A stretch of 64,000 nt of DNA from Sugiyamaella lignohabitans (Eukaryota; Ascomycota; Dipodascomycetes; Dipodascales; Trichomonascaceae): NCBI RefSeq assembly GCF_001640025.1, contig NC_031674.1, forward strand, positions 558,001 through 622,000, given 5' to 3'. Positions 49,835 to 60,529 of the stretch are shown here, in pieces. The position numbers and the translations under genes were made by a program. How positions within the stretch are numbered: position 1 is the first letter of the stretch; each line of letters starts with the position of its first letter. The notes below the pieces were generated by a model that was not told the origin of the DNA, searched no databases, and saw only the letters and a list, made by a program, of their open reading frames with translations.

Positions 49835-51662
49835 AACTTAAAAATTGAACCTTGCTTATATAGAGTTAGTTAGGTACCAAAACAGGGCGTCCTGGAGAAA
49901 TAAAATTCACGGTTTATAGAAGATTTTGTCTTGGAAACAGTCCATTTAATCATATTAGAGGTATTGTACAACTATAAAATACTCAATAGCCATTATAATA
50001 GTGGCAAAAAGGTCAAGCCCGTAGAGATATCTTGCACTCCCTTTTCCCAGCTTTAGAGGCTGGCAACAGGGTGTCTGGACATAATATTAGGGGTCCTATA
50101 TACAGTCATGAGAATCCAATGGCATCAAGTATCTCAAAGTAGTGAGTGCAAGTGAACAGCTTGCAATCGGGAAAACATGAAAAATTTCATGCAAAATGCT
50201 TGAATTGTACTAATAGGACTTGGAGGAATATATATTCAATATAAAACTTTTGATTGGGATAACACAATATAGCTCGGTGAGGTGCAGTAACTCTGTTGAT
50301 TCAGGCTTTGGCGTTTTGCCTCTCTTGTGTCCTAATCCCACCGTCGGTATGTTCCACCTGCCCATGTTTTAACAGGTAATCTCTGGAAGTCATATGTTAT
50401 GTCAATGTGTTTAACAACTTTATTGGAATGTGAGCTAGAATTTTTTTGAAACAAGTTTCGGAGCTTTAAGCCTTATGTGTTGGTGAAAATTGTTGAATTT
50501 TGTTTCATCTTTAAGGACCTGGGCGTGAAGGCCTGTTACTTAGCTGTAAATTTAAATATATCAATTTCACTTGCCACAAAGTTTATTAGCGCTTATTGCT
50601 TCTGGTATTGTAGTTATTTAAGAGGTGTTATTACAGAATTTCAGCTTGGTAATTGAGAGTATCTAGGATTAGTAGATAGAACGGGGCTATATTTTTGATA
50701 TTCTCTATGATATGTAAACCGTTCATACACAATAGAAGGGCTTTTTAACGAAATTTTAACGAAATTAAATGTCTCTGGCTTGTGTGCAACTGCTGGAATC
50801 AGTGAAGAAATAAAAAAGGTTTAGTATCTCTGTCAATTTCTGCTTATTTTAAAAAATTCAAGTTATTATGACCAGTGAGTATTCTCGCGTCCATTTCTTT
50901 GGAACTAATTTCTATAGTCCATATTTTCTGGCAACATCGTCCCTTCAGTCCTAGATGCTACTGTTGTTTCCTATATTTTTTATTGTGTGATTTACTCTTT
51001 TTGAAGTCAGAGACAAAATAATCTCATTCGCGTTTGCTATTATTTAGCTACACCCTCGTTAATATTTTTTGCTCCCTAATTACTTGAAGCCTTACGTTTT
51101 CTATTTTAGACAACTTGACATGCAAAATATTAAGCTTCACTTCAGTACGCAACATCTACCGTTGGTGGTTTAGAGTCATTCAATGCAGCGGCAGCCCTAT
51201 TTCATATAACCCAGATTGACTCCGAAAAACGTAGCAATGTTGTCTCCATCACGAATCGATAGAAGTCGAGGTCATTCCATTTAGGTTCTCGATAAGCTTC
51301 AGACAAAGAGCACGGTCCGCTATACTCCAGTATAAAGTTGTATGGCACACTACATATTATACCCACGAAAATAATTGACATTCTAATGAAAAACCATCAT
51401 GGTTACATATTCGACACTATTTATGTAATTATTTGATCTAAAGGTACCATGGATATCTCAAGTTACTCCTGTAAATATAAGATTAAATCGTTATCTTCAT
51501 ACATGCATCATTGAAAAGAATTGAAGATAAGATTTAATTTATTCAATAATAAAGTGTTAAATACCTTATTATTAAAAAACGAAAATCTATTCCAAACAAC
51601 CCACCTCATAATAAAGTACAGCAAAAACTAAATTTATTTCAAAAAAATAACTAGATAACTAC
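49835..51662. other. 1.8-kb AT-rich region without a recognised gene
   Basis: I found no supported coding exon or tRNA. A stretch near 50280-50400 is GC-richer with small hairpins (GGC-GTTTT-GCC), but it matches no RNA family I recognise. The last 150 bp are the transporter 3' flank. Confidence 0.45.
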
Positions 51663-53222
51663 TTAAGCAACAGGCTTCTCGTTCTCTCTGCCAAGACCAA
51701 CGCCCAAGTCAGAGGTAACGTGAACTTCCTCACCGAAGACGGATCCGACAGTCTCAAGAGTGTGGCCCTTAGTCTCGGGGTAGAAGAAATAACAGATAAC
51801 AAGCTCAACAGCAATGACACAACACCAGACGATGTAGTACTTCCAGCCGATAGCGTCCATAGCAACGGGATTAACGAAACCGTTGTAAATAAGAGTAAGA
51901 GTGGTAACAATTTGAGTAATGTTAAGACCCTTAGCACGCAATTGATAAGGCAAGATTTCAGTGTAGTAGAGCACGGCAGGACCGTTAAGAGCAATACCAT
52001 AACAGAAGTAGTACAAGAAGATCATGGCGAGAACACCGTTGGCAAGAGACTTGTTGGCAAAGTTGGAAGGAGTACCAGCACCAGAGAGGGCAGTCCAGAT
52101 AATATAGGTAACAAGCATACCAGAGAATGAGATAAGGAACAATCTACGACGACCCAAACTCTCGACAAAGAAAGTCCAGAAGACAGCCCAGAAGAAGTTG
52201 TAAATTTGAAGACCACCGTTAAGGTAAAGTTGTTGACGTTGATCAGTGATTCCAATAGAGTCAAGAACAAGGTTAAGGTAGTAAGAAACAAGACCGTTAC
52301 CGGACATTTGCATGTTAATGGGGATCATGATGATGAGGAACAATCTGTGCTTGTTGGCCTTGGTCTTAAGGAAATCCAAGTAAGAAGTCTCATTTTGAAT
52401 CTTTTCAAGCTCAAGAGCAGAGGAAATTTCAGCCATCTCGTAGTCAACAAGCTTGGAGTTAACATCACCACCAGCGTGGTGCTTGACAAGAAGAGCTCTG
52501 GCCTCGGCATAACGGTGCTTGTCAATCAAGTAACGAGGAGACTCAGGGACCCAGTAGATCATCAAAAGTTGGATCAAAGGAAGGAAACCTTGGCAGATAC
52601 AGGGGATTCTCCAAGACCAGGTGGTGGTAACGTAAGAAGTACCCAAAGTCAACCAAGCAGCGATAATGGAACCAAGGTACCAAAGGGTGTTATAAATAGC
52701 GGTAACAACGTGTCTGTGAGCAGGATAAGAAGACTCAGCCAAAAGCAAAGGAGAACATCCGGTACAGAAAGAAGAACCAAAACCAAGAATCAATCTTCCG
52801 ACAAGGAAGACGGCGTAGTCGTTAGAAACAGCTTGAATGATAGCACCAACAATAATAAGAACACATCCACCAGCAATAGGCAGCTTTCTGCCCCATCTGT
52901 CAGTAATATAGGGAAGGATAGGCCAAGTAGCAATACCACCGAACATCATACCGTTGGCAAGACCACCCAAATGTTGACCCTTGGGGTGGTTGAAAGTATC
53001 TTGCCAAGAATCCATGGATTGAAGACCGTTCAACATGGAACCATCATAACCGTTATTGGTAGAGGAAATCATACAAAGTAACAGAAGCAAGTTCAATCTG
53101 AGCAAGTGAGGAACTCTAAGAAATGCGAATTTTCCATAATCAGGCAGAACATCCTCCATAGTCTCACCTTCAGGACGAATGTCCTCGACCATGTGGACCT
53201 CGTTCTTCTCTTCAATAGTCAT
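51663..53222 (-). CDS. Sugar transporter, MFS (lactose-permease/fungal hexose group)
   Basis: The protein has 519 residues from the ATG at 53222 (MTIEEKNEVHMVEDIRP); the frame runs 49 codons further upstream only from a non-ATG start. It has 12 predicted membrane segments. Sugar-porter signatures are STNNGYDGSMLNGLQS in TM1, YITDRWGRKLPI, GRLILGFGSSFCTGCSPLLLAE, WVPESPRYLIDKHR, VESLGRRRLF, TEILPYQLRAKG and FYPETKGHTLE. This group (Lac12/quinate-lactose-type) carries lactose, hexoses or glycosides in symport with protons. The substrate is unknown. TATATATAG lies about 115 bp upstream. Confidence 0.91.
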   Translation of the reverse strand: MTIEEKNEVHMVEDIRPEGETMEDVLPDYGKFAFLRVPHLLRLNLLLLLCMISSTNNGYDGSMLNGLQSMDSWQDTFNHPKGQHLGGLANGMMFGGIATWPILPYITDRWGRKLPIAGGCVLIIVGAIIQAVSNDYAVFLVGRLILGFGSSFCTGCSPLLLAESSYPAHRHVVTAIYNTLWYLGSIIAAWLTLGTSYVTTTWSWRIPCICQGFLPLIQLLMIYWVPESPRYLIDKHRYAEARALLVKHHAGGDVNSKLVDYEMAEISSALELEKIQNETSYLDFLKTKANKHRLFLIIMIPINMQMSGNGLVSYYLNLVLDSIGITDQRQQLYLNGGLQIYNFFWAVFWTFFVESLGRRRLFLISFSGMLVTYIIWTALSGAGTPSNFANKSLANGVLAMIFLYYFCYGIALNGPAVLYYTEILPYQLRAKGLNITQIVTTLTLIYNGFVNPVAMDAIGWKYYIVWCCVIAVELVICYFFYPETKGHTLETVGSVFGEEVHVTSDLGVGLGRENEKPVA

Positions 53223-53793
53223 GATGAATAAGGTTGGGTGTTTATCAAAATCGGTTCTAGTAAAAGATGAAGAATCGATAAGATTTGATGAAGAAGAAAT
53301 AAAAAAACCTCTTTGAAGTTGGAAAATGGACAAATATATATAGTAAGTTGAAACCCAACTAATAGCCAATGCAACTTCCTAAACGGATGAAATAATTTCC
53401 CCGGATTTCGTTGAGAGGAGATGAACGGGTAAAATCTAATAAGGACTGAGCGAGTATGCGATTCCAGATGATCCCCCGCATGTCTATGCAGGCGGCCAGT
53501 TTAAAGTCCCCACGTTCCATTTTGGGATGAGGTTTTTGTGATGCCCCACACTTTGCATTAGTGGGGGGAGGAGGGGCTAACGGGGAGAAATCCAATTTAC
53601 AACACGGCAGCGAGCGATGCAAAGTGGAGAACGTACAGAGAGGGGTAACCAATGGGTTTGAATAGTGTGTGGGTGATGATTTTAACGGCGATGACCTAGT
53701 AAGGGCTAATATGCGGTCACTTGTAGTTTATTACCCACACACGCATCAAAGGAAGGAAAAGAAAAAACGTTGGATTAATTAGTTATCGTGTAT

Positions 53794-53815
53794 ACACCCT
53801 ACACCCTACACCCTG
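53794..53815 (+). repeat. Three tandem ACACCCT units
   Basis: ACACCCT is repeated three times. It looks telomere-like or like a binding-site cluster, but it is short. Confidence 0.8.
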
Positions 53816-54555
53816 CCAGTGAGGTTTAAGTTATTTTTTTTAACATGATTGCTTTTTCTGTTTATTTTTATCATCAAACTGACCGACAGAAGTGTAAACT
53901 GATTGACTGACCGACACACACCTGCTGACTTACTGATAGAACAGCGCAACCACAGCGCCGTCCCACTCTCGCATTTTCATGTCTCACCAGCTCACTTGCT
54001 CTAACGAGGTCATTCCCCACGTCTTACATCTGTCCCCACGTTCGCCCATCCCCACGGTAGTCCCCACTTGGTCTCTTCGGCCATGATAATTTAGTTGTCT
54101 CAGTTGGTCCCCTTGGCTACAAACTTGGCTGGATGAAAGGCACCAGCGGCCACTGGCAGCAAGCTGGCTGATGTATGGGTTATGGTCTCGGCAGCAGTTT
54201 AGGGCCGGTGCATGGGGTCTGGTGCCCACCAGTGTGACCTCCTTTCTACCGTGACTAGTACTGTGGTCCTCTCTCTCTGACTGGCAGTCATTCCAAATTT
54301 GCCCCATGTGGGTGATTCCATTTTCCCAGCGATCCCTCTCAACTGCAAAAGAATCTGCACGGTTATCCACAAGCAGTAGGACAATCCGTCGATCTCCTGT
54401 ACCATGCATGCCGCTAAAGCGGCGAGTTGCGACGGCGGGACCATTTTAACCGTTTGACTAGCCGGTGCCCCGCTTTGCATCGGGGAGATACACGCACCGT
54501 CCGGCCATGCCCCACACTGGCCACTAGCGCGGGGCACAGGGGTGAGGGATCCTGG

Positions 54556-54696
54556 TGCCTCCGGCGGCTGGGGCTCTGCCCCAGACCCCGTGGCTCCTCT
54601 CGCTACGCTCGAGTCGAGCGTTGGGGGACCCCTGAAAAATACTTCTGCGAAGCAGGAGCTACGGGGTCTGGGGCAGCGCCCCAGCTGCCGGAGGCA
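54556..54696. repeat. GC-rich palindromic element, full copy
   Basis: A 141-bp copy in the gene-poor region. Left arm loop TCT, right arm loop AGC; one arm carries each type of inner hairpin. The right arm has CAGCTGCCGG in place of CAGCCGCCGG. Confidence 0.92.
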
Positions 54697-55576
54697 GGTC
54701 TAGACCCCCAGCAGCGAAAAAGAATCGGGTGCCAGTTGCCGACCGTTGGGCAGACCTGGTGCGGTCGGAAGAATCGTGCAGCGACCTAACGGGGACCAGC
54801 CATGGGCATGGAGCTGGCCCGGTATTGCTTGGCTGAGTGTGGCTAGTATAACAGCCAGCAGGGCCAAGAGAAGACAGCAAGCAACCGGTAACGGACAAAC
54901 GCACGCTAGCAGCACGAATTTATCCAGTTCTTCCGGGTCTGGATTCCAGTGACAGGACAGGTTTTTCCTGGTTTTTCACAGCGACTCAGGTCCGTGAGCC
55001 GAGTCGGGAAACAGCCTGGTCAGGATATTTAGCTCGGGAATTTTAGCCCCAGAAAAATCTATCAGCACCAGTCAGTCGAATCAGTGAAAGAAAGAAAAAC
55101 CCCTCCCGATGAGGACGGACCGCCCCAACCCACCACCGGTGTCCGCGAAGAGGGGGAGCGGGGGAGGGGATGAACGGGCGTTGAGATCGAGGCCCCACCT
55201 GCCACCAGTCACACCCACCAGTCACTAGCCACCAGTTACCAGCCATCAACCCGGTAACATTAGCCAATTCTTCCGCAGCAGTTTAGTGGGATTTAGGTTT
55301 GCTAGCTGACGGACGATTATGCCTGATAACCTGATCATCCGAGACCTCTGAGTATGCAATCGAGGCAGACAGTCAGGCCGGGATCAGCCCGCTGCTCACC
55401 ACGCGCCTTGCGCTTAATTGCTGATAGCAGCGGCGTCAAGAATGAGTCGATCTGCCCCGAGACTGGTCACGGGTCGAACCCAGGGGCTGGCAGTCTCACC
55501 ACGGGCACCACCGCCCAAACTACCCCTCCACCCCCTCCAACTTCCCCCTCCCCCTCGCAGCCACCCACTCACGTCC

Positions 55577-55637
55577 CGACTCGAACGAAGTGAGAGGAGC
55601 CACGGGGTCTGGGGCGAAGCCCCAGCCGCCGGAGGCA
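55577..55637 (-). repeat. Palindromic element, single right arm
   Basis: A lone arm: CGACTCGAACGAAGTGAGAG hairpin variant, then GGTCTGGGGC-GAA-GCCCCAG and CCGCCGGAGGCA. No left arm is present. Confidence 0.9.
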
Positions 55638-56565
55638 CAGTCCCCACCCCCCGTTCCGCCTTCCAACCCCAGACCGATAAGGGGTGGACCCCTGGTAAGT
55701 GCCGTTCAAAAAGCGAGGAAGGGGGAAACATAGTGGAGCGCGGACTAGGAAGGGATATGCGGGTGGGTAATTTAGCCGTAGAAATGTGAGACCAAGGCGG
55801 GGTGGATATGCAAGTGCCCCGCAATGTAGCTCAGGAGGTCGACGCACCCCGGGATCAGTCATGTTGGCTGGCCATTGTTCAGTTGTTGGTATGTCGCCGG
55901 ATAGAACTGGGGGTGGGTGGCCTGTCATGTATGATAGAAGTGCAGCGTTTGATAGTGGACATGCCTTTGTGTTTTTCCGGACTAGTGGGATGAGTGGTTC
56001 TGATTTTGGTGGTACTGACTATTTTTTAGTTGAACCGTTACAAGGGATCTAGGTTTGGCCGATCGGGCGGGGCGTCTCACCAGCAGTGTCTATTGTTAGC
56101 ACATACACTATGGCCAAACAACTTTCCGCGCATTTTTTTAGGGGGTTGGAGTTGCTGCTGCTGCTGCCGCTGTTGCTGTTCAGGTCGCCGTGTTTCGCCG
56201 TGGCGAGTATCTTGTCCTATACGCGACATACGTGGGGTGTGTCTTGGATTGGCGGAGACAAAAGCTTTTGTACGCTGCTGTCTGACCAGCTCTCTGACTG
56301 ATTGACCCTGACGACCCACCTGAATCGACAGCTCGCTCGCTCGCTCACTCGCCTGGTCATGGCACTTCGTCTCACGCACCTCCCCCCCTCCCCCTATCGC
56401 AGCAGCCTGTCAACCGGACTAATAGTGATAATCCCCGATAGTGGGGTCGGCCCCTCTCTCCCCCCTAGACCACCCCCCTTATCGGCCCCACACCTCCCAT
56501 ACCCCTCAATGCGTGGAAGTCCCCGAGATTTGGAGGTGCAGGTGGGTAAATAGGGGAAGAGGGTG

Positions 56566-56701
56566 TGCCTCCGGCGGCTGGGGCTTTGCCCCAGACCCCG
56601 CAGCTCCTCTCGCTGCGCTCGAGTCGACCGTCGACGGTCCCTGCCCCTCCTGAGAAGCAGGAGCAACGGGGTCTGGGGCAGCGCCCCAGCTGCCGGAGGC
56701 A
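56566..56701. repeat. GC-rich palindromic element, full copy
   Basis: A 136-bp copy; left arm loop TTT in hairpin 1, right arm loop AGC. The right inner hairpin reads CTCCTGAGAAGCAGGAG with one mismatch. Confidence 0.92.
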
Positions 56702-57263
56702 CCCCCCCTACCCCGCTATCTGCCAGTTAAACTGACATGCACTAGCGTATTGAGTGGGCTGCTGCGATGAGACATAATATTATTTCCAGGGTTCGTGAGG
56801 TTTAATCCCGGCTAATTGTCAGGCTGGGGTAAATACCCCGCCATGGAGTAGAAGCTGGTTTTTGCCGATATGACCGTTTAAACCCCGGGTGGGGATCTCG
56901 ATGCTAGTGTGATCTCAACGCCATTAAATGGTATCTGGGGCGTGGCCCCGCACTTGTTAATTGGATCTGGATCTTCTGGATCTTGTGTCGATTGTCGATA
57001 GTCGTGCCAGTCTCTGTCTGTCACACCGCCATTATATATATATAATGAAACAGATCTCTTTTTGTCCATTTAGCGGCAGTTTAGACGTATCCATGTGGGG
57101 GTCGCGGCACCGGGTGGCATTCTCCGACCGTTGGATGGTGCACCCCATGTGGGGGTGAGGACAAACATGGGGGTATTTAAACAGACCTATATCGCCAGAT
57201 GATGAGATTCTGGGTTTTTTATAGTATTTCGTAGCATTCGATAAAGACTCGGTAGCCGTTATA

Positions 57264-58211
57264 ATGACTAGTCCAAAATACAATTGTCTTACCCAGGAAC
57301 AAGTAGACCATTTCCTCGAGAAGGGGTATGTGGTGATCCATGATGCGTTCTCCAAAGAACATGCTGCCTGGATGTTGAAAGACGTCTGGGTGAGACTGGG
57401 TCTTGATCCCAATAATAGAGAGTCTTGGACTAAGCCGAGAATCCACATGCCTAAACAGCGGTCGATTCTCGTCAGCGAATTCGCTCCCAAGGCTTGGGAT
57501 GCGATTAAAGATCTGTTAGGAGGTGATGAGAATATTGCCGATGCCGGTAAATACTGGAACGACAGTTTAATCGTGAATTTCGGAAGAGACCAGTTCGAGC
57601 CACATCTTGTGTCCGGAGATCCAAAGCAACTCGATAATTGGCACACCGACGGCAACTTTTTCCGTCATTTCTTGGATTCTCCTGAACAAGCTCTGTTGGT
57701 GATCCCCATTTTCTCCGACGAGATCAAACCTAAAGGAGGTGCCACATATATTGCACCTGACTCGATTCCCCACATTGCCAAACTATTGGACGACCATCCC
57801 GAGGGTCTATTACCTGGTAAGCCTTTTAACTATCCAGAACTGGTCAACAAATGTAATGAGTTCGTCGAGGTCACCGGTAAAGTAGGCGATGTCGTTCTCA
57901 TGCACCCATTCATGATGCACTCAGCATCCCCCAACCAATTGCGCATTCCCCGATTCATTACCAACCCACCAGTGAGTCTGAAGACCCCTTTCCGTTTCGA
58001 CAGACCCCTGGATCAACTCAACCTCGTTGAACAAAAGACACTCAAGTCGCTCGGAAAGTCGTCACCATACCACTTCAAACCCACTGCCGACCGAGTCATC
58101 TTCCCCAGCGAACAGCACGACATGTGGATCCGCATGCAAAACGAAGAAAAGCAGCGACTCAAGGACTACGGCACCCTCGAATCTTTCACCGCCATTGGCG
58201 TCAAGCCCTAA
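57264..58211 (+). CDS. Phytanoyl-CoA dioxygenase (PhyH) family protein
   Basis: The protein has 315 residues. It belongs to the Fe(II)/2-oxoglutarate dioxygenases of the PhyH type, which hydroxylate small molecules or lipids. The iron ligands are visible as NWHTDGNFFRHF (His127, Asp129) and a distal histidine in LMHPFMMHSASPN (His219, or His214). The 2-oxoglutarate arginine is likely in NQLRIPRF (227 or 230). The start LTQEQVDHFLEKGYVVI is the usual PhyH opening. There is no PTS1 or PTS2, so the protein is probably cytosolic; its substrate is unknown. It is convergent with the PhzF gene across an element cluster. Confidence 0.9.
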   Translation: MTSPKYNCLTQEQVDHFLEKGYVVIHDAFSKEHAAWMLKDVWVRLGLDPNNRESWTKPRIHMPKQRSILVSEFAPKAWDAIKDLLGGDENIADAGKYWNDSLIVNFGRDQFEPHLVSGDPKQLDNWHTDGNFFRHFLDSPEQALLVIPIFSDEIKPKGGATYIAPDSIPHIAKLLDDHPEGLLPGKPFNYPELVNKCNEFVEVTGKVGDVVLMHPFMMHSASPNQLRIPRFITNPPVSLKTPFRFDRPLDQLNLVEQKTLKSLGKSSPYHFKPTADRVIFPSEQHDMWIRMQNEEKQRLKDYGTLESFTAIGVKP

Positions 58212-58744
58212 ATGTCTCCCACCCCCAAGTACATAGTCTGCAGTCAATTGATGCTGCCTCTTACACGAACCGGGCCTGCCTCCGGCGGCTGGGGCGCTGC
58301 CCCAGACCCCGTTGTGCTCGCTTCGCGAGCTTTCGCACGGTCGGAGCCGTGGTTCTGGGGAGAATATCCCTGCCACGGGAGGAGAGAACGACTCTAACGC
58401 AGCGAGAGGAGCAGTGGGGTCTGGAGCAGCGCCCCGTGTTCGAACTGGGCCTGCCTCTGGCAGTTGGGGCGCTGCCCCATACCCCGTTGTGCTCGCTTCA
58501 CGAGCTTTCGCATGGTCGGAGCCGTTGTTCTGGGGAGAATATCCCTGCCACGGGAGGAGAAAACGACTCGAGCGCAGCGAGAGGAGCAGTGGGGTCTGGG
58601 GCAACGCCCCAGCCGCCGGAGGCAGCCCCGACTCGAGCACAGCGACGGGAGCCGGAGGCAGCAGTCCATAATGTTGGGGGGCATAATCCTGGAAATGGCA
58701 TAAATAACGACGAGGTTTGGCAGAAAGGAGTCGGTGGTGTGGCA
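58212..58744. other. Convergent spacer PhyH / PhzF holding an element cluster
   Basis: These 533 bp are mostly the tandem palindromic elements at 58277..58660. Confidence 0.6.
58277..58660. repeat. Tandem pair of palindromic elements plus a third arm fragment
   Basis: Two complete elements of about 170 bp lie head to tail (58277..about 58437 and 58452..58624). Their linker sequences are nearly identical, which indicates duplication of a whole element. A further partial right arm (58628..58660) follows. Both copies use the inner hairpin GCTCGC-TTC-GCGAGC, in the second with one A (TTCACGAGC). Right arms have the CTCGAGCGCAGCGAGAG type, one mutated to CTCTAACGCAGC. Confidence 0.9.
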
Positions 58745-58867
58745 ATGTCAGACGAGAATGATAGCGGGTACGATATGTTTGAGCTGTCGTCGTGGCTCAT
58801 GGTGCTGTCGACTCTGTCGGCCATAGCGACATTCGCGATTCTTATAGTTTATCTGCCGAAACTATGA
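58745..58867 (+). CDS. Possible 40-residue single-pass membrane protein
   Basis: An ATG frame gives MSDENDSGYDMFELSSWLMV followed by a hydrophobic segment ending IVYLPKL. The acidic N-terminus with one membrane helix and a basic end is the shape of small tail-anchored subunits. It overlaps the 3' end of the PhzF gene on the other strand by 26 bp, and its upstream frame runs open through the element cluster, so chance is quite possible. I do not recognise a family. Confidence 0.25.
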   Translation: MSDENDSGYDMFELSSWLMVLSTLSAIATFAILIVYLPKL

Positions 58868-59744
58868 TGTCGCCTTTGGTCACTTTGACGGTCTTGCCAG
58901 ACAGAATGAGGGTGTTGATTTTGTCGCCATCCAGTTCAACCTCGACGCCAATGACACTTCGGCGGCCGATTTCTACACCCTGGGTGACCTGGATGTTCTG
59001 GTTCTTACCAGTCGTCAAAGCAAGGTACGCGCCAAGTGCACTGTTGGCACTTCCAGTGGCAGGGTCTTCGAACTGGTCGAGAAGAATCATTCTCGCACGC
59101 ACCGTGTGCTCGTCCTCAAGGACGTAATACAGCTGGCCAACAAAGCCCGAGTTCCATTCATGGTCTAGCAACGGAGCCAGATTCAACGGTGTTGACGACA
59201 TCTTTACTCGAGACAGCACCTCGACCGAGGGCAGACGAATCAGGGCAAAACTCAATCCCTTGACAATAGAAAAGAGAGGGGCATTGCGCTCAGCTTCAGC
59301 AATGACAGGATCACTAGAGAATCCCACTGGATCCGGCAAATCCTTGGCAGTGGCCTTGTGAAAGTGCACATTATGGGGGATATGAGCCCTCACCACGCCA
59401 TCAGACGACTTTTGGACTGGAATTGGGCCTGCTGGAGGAACGAGAGTGGCAGAAGAAGTGCCAGCAGTGACCAGGCCAATGACATGGTCTGCTGCTCCGA
59501 TAGTGGGATGTCCAGCAAACGGCAATTCAGTGTCGGGAGTGAAAATACGCACCGGGTAGGTGTTGGCAGTCGAGGGAGGGTAGATATAGATAGTTTCAGA
59601 GTAATTAAACTCACGAGCAATTTGCTGAAGGTTGTCAGTTGAGAGGTCAGTATTCTCGCCAGCCAACTCGACAATTGCCAGCTGGTTACCCAGAAACCGG
59701 GTATCGCTGAATACGTCGACAGTAGTGAATGGAGCAGTAGTCAT
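58842..59744 (-). CDS. PhzF-family isomerase-like protein (YHI9-like)
   Basis: The protein has 300 residues from the ATG at 59744 (MTTAPFTTVDVFSDTRFLGN); codons upstream are open only from a TTG. PhzF proteins have a diaminopimelate-epimerase fold and act as acid-base isomerases. The catalytic glutamate is in REFNYSETIYIYP (Glu50), with FTPDTELPFAGHPTIGAA and the second-domain LLDQFEDPATGSANSALGAYL and QGVEIGRRSVIGVEV. Yeast Yhi9 (294 aa) is the likely counterpart; its physiological substrate is unknown. A perfect TGAGTCA site lies 189 bp upstream. Confidence 0.92.
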   Translation of the reverse strand: MTTAPFTTVDVFSDTRFLGNQLAIVELAGENTDLSTDNLQQIAREFNYSETIYIYPPSTANTYPVRIFTPDTELPFAGHPTIGAADHVIGLVTAGTSSATLVPPAGPIPVQKSSDGVVRAHIPHNVHFHKATAKDLPDPVGFSSDPVIAEAERNAPLFSIVKGLSFALIRLPSVEVLSRVKMSSTPLNLAPLLDHEWNSGFVGQLYYVLEDEHTVRARMILLDQFEDPATGSANSALGAYLALTTGKNQNIQVTQGVEIGRRSVIGVEVELDGDKINTLILSGKTVKVTKGDIIVSADKL

Positions 59745-59932
59745 TATAGTATAATAGACGTCAGGAAAATTGTAATCGAATAACAAAAAACGAATGAGTA
59801 AAATCGAGCCACAACCCCTGGTTTAAATAGACTCGTGCTGCAGATATATTAAGGTTGATGAGCCATCAGCATATATGCACAACATCAAGCGAGTGATTAG
59901 GTTTGATGACAAACAATACATACCCGCCAAGC

Positions 59933-59939
59933 TGAGTCA
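59933..59939. promoter_or_regulatory. TGAGTCA (Gcn4/AP-1) site
   Basis: This perfect palindromic-type bZIP site lies between the divergent PhzF-like and HIS6 genes. HIS genes are Gcn4 targets in yeasts, so it may serve HIS6 (591 bp away), though it is nearer the PhzF gene. Function is inferred. Confidence 0.4.
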
Positions 59940-60345
59940 TATATCGCACAAGAACGATCTTTTATTACGGAAGAACCAAGATCCTTCGATAACCGAGACG
60001 AGATGTTTCCGAGGTCTAAGACCCTGTCCCACCACGTGGCTTCTTGAGCATTGAGCTTTGGGTCACCCCGCAAGTGGGGTGGTGGACTCAACAGGAAAAT
60101 TCAGGGGAACCTCAAGGGGCAATTTCAGGGGGAGATTTCCGGACGAGGGGTAGTCCCGCGGGGTCATATGGTGGGGCAGTCCAGCGGGGCCACCCTGGCC
60201 CCACCGTATCTAGACAATAATTACTCTACTCCTACGTATTTACTTACTTTACGGCTTGTAATCTCAATACCCATAAGATCTACTAACATCTCAAACCCAA
60301 TCCAGAGAACTGGACACCAACCAGCCACACAGAGATCCCAATGCT

Positions 60346-60406
60346 CGACTCGAGCGCAGCGAGAGGAGCCACGGGGTCTGGGGCGGAGCCCCAGCCGCCG
60401 GAGGCA
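60346..60406 (-). repeat. Palindromic element, single right arm
   Basis: A lone intact arm (CGACTCGAGCGCAGCGAGAG, then GGGGC-GGA-GCCCC, ending GGAGGCA) 124 bp upstream of the HIS6 start. Confidence 0.92.
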
Positions 60407-60529
60407 GAGACCCCTCTCCCCGCAGCGGGACTTATCTTATCTTTTAGGATCTGCACCAGATATATGCAGCATGAGGAGACTGAAGATAGAGTCATCAGCA
60501 GGGTGATAAAATATCAGATCCGTCGAGCC

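Larger units (their letters stand above)
53223..57263. other. 4-kb gene-poor, GC-rich divergent region
   Basis: No coding exon or RNA gene is recognisable between the sugar transporter and the dioxygenase gene. From about 53500 on the sequence is GC-richer than neighbouring spacers, with many CCCC/GGGG runs. It holds an ACACCCT triplet repeat (53794), CTG and GCTC runs (56150, 56333) and three palindromic-element copies. Numerous open frames here are by-products of GC content. Confidence 0.5.
59745..60529. other. Divergent region PhzF / HIS6
   Basis: These 785 bp contain a TGAGTCA site, a single element arm (60346..60406) and both promoters. An open frame upstream of HIS6 arises from the element arm and is not coding. 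Confidence 0.5.

Noticed and set aside
52206..53081. 291-codon plus-strand frame
   Set aside because: Exact antisense of the sugar-transporter gene, whose sense frame has clear MFS motifs.
58124..58867. Open frame of 247 codons across the element cluster
   Set aside because: Most of it is the tandem palindromic elements read through, overlapping the 3' end of the PhyH gene; only the last 40 codons merit a tentative call.
60341..60529. N-terminal extension of HIS6
   Set aside because: The upstream frame is a palindromic-element arm; the ATG at 60530 gives exactly the family length and N-terminus.
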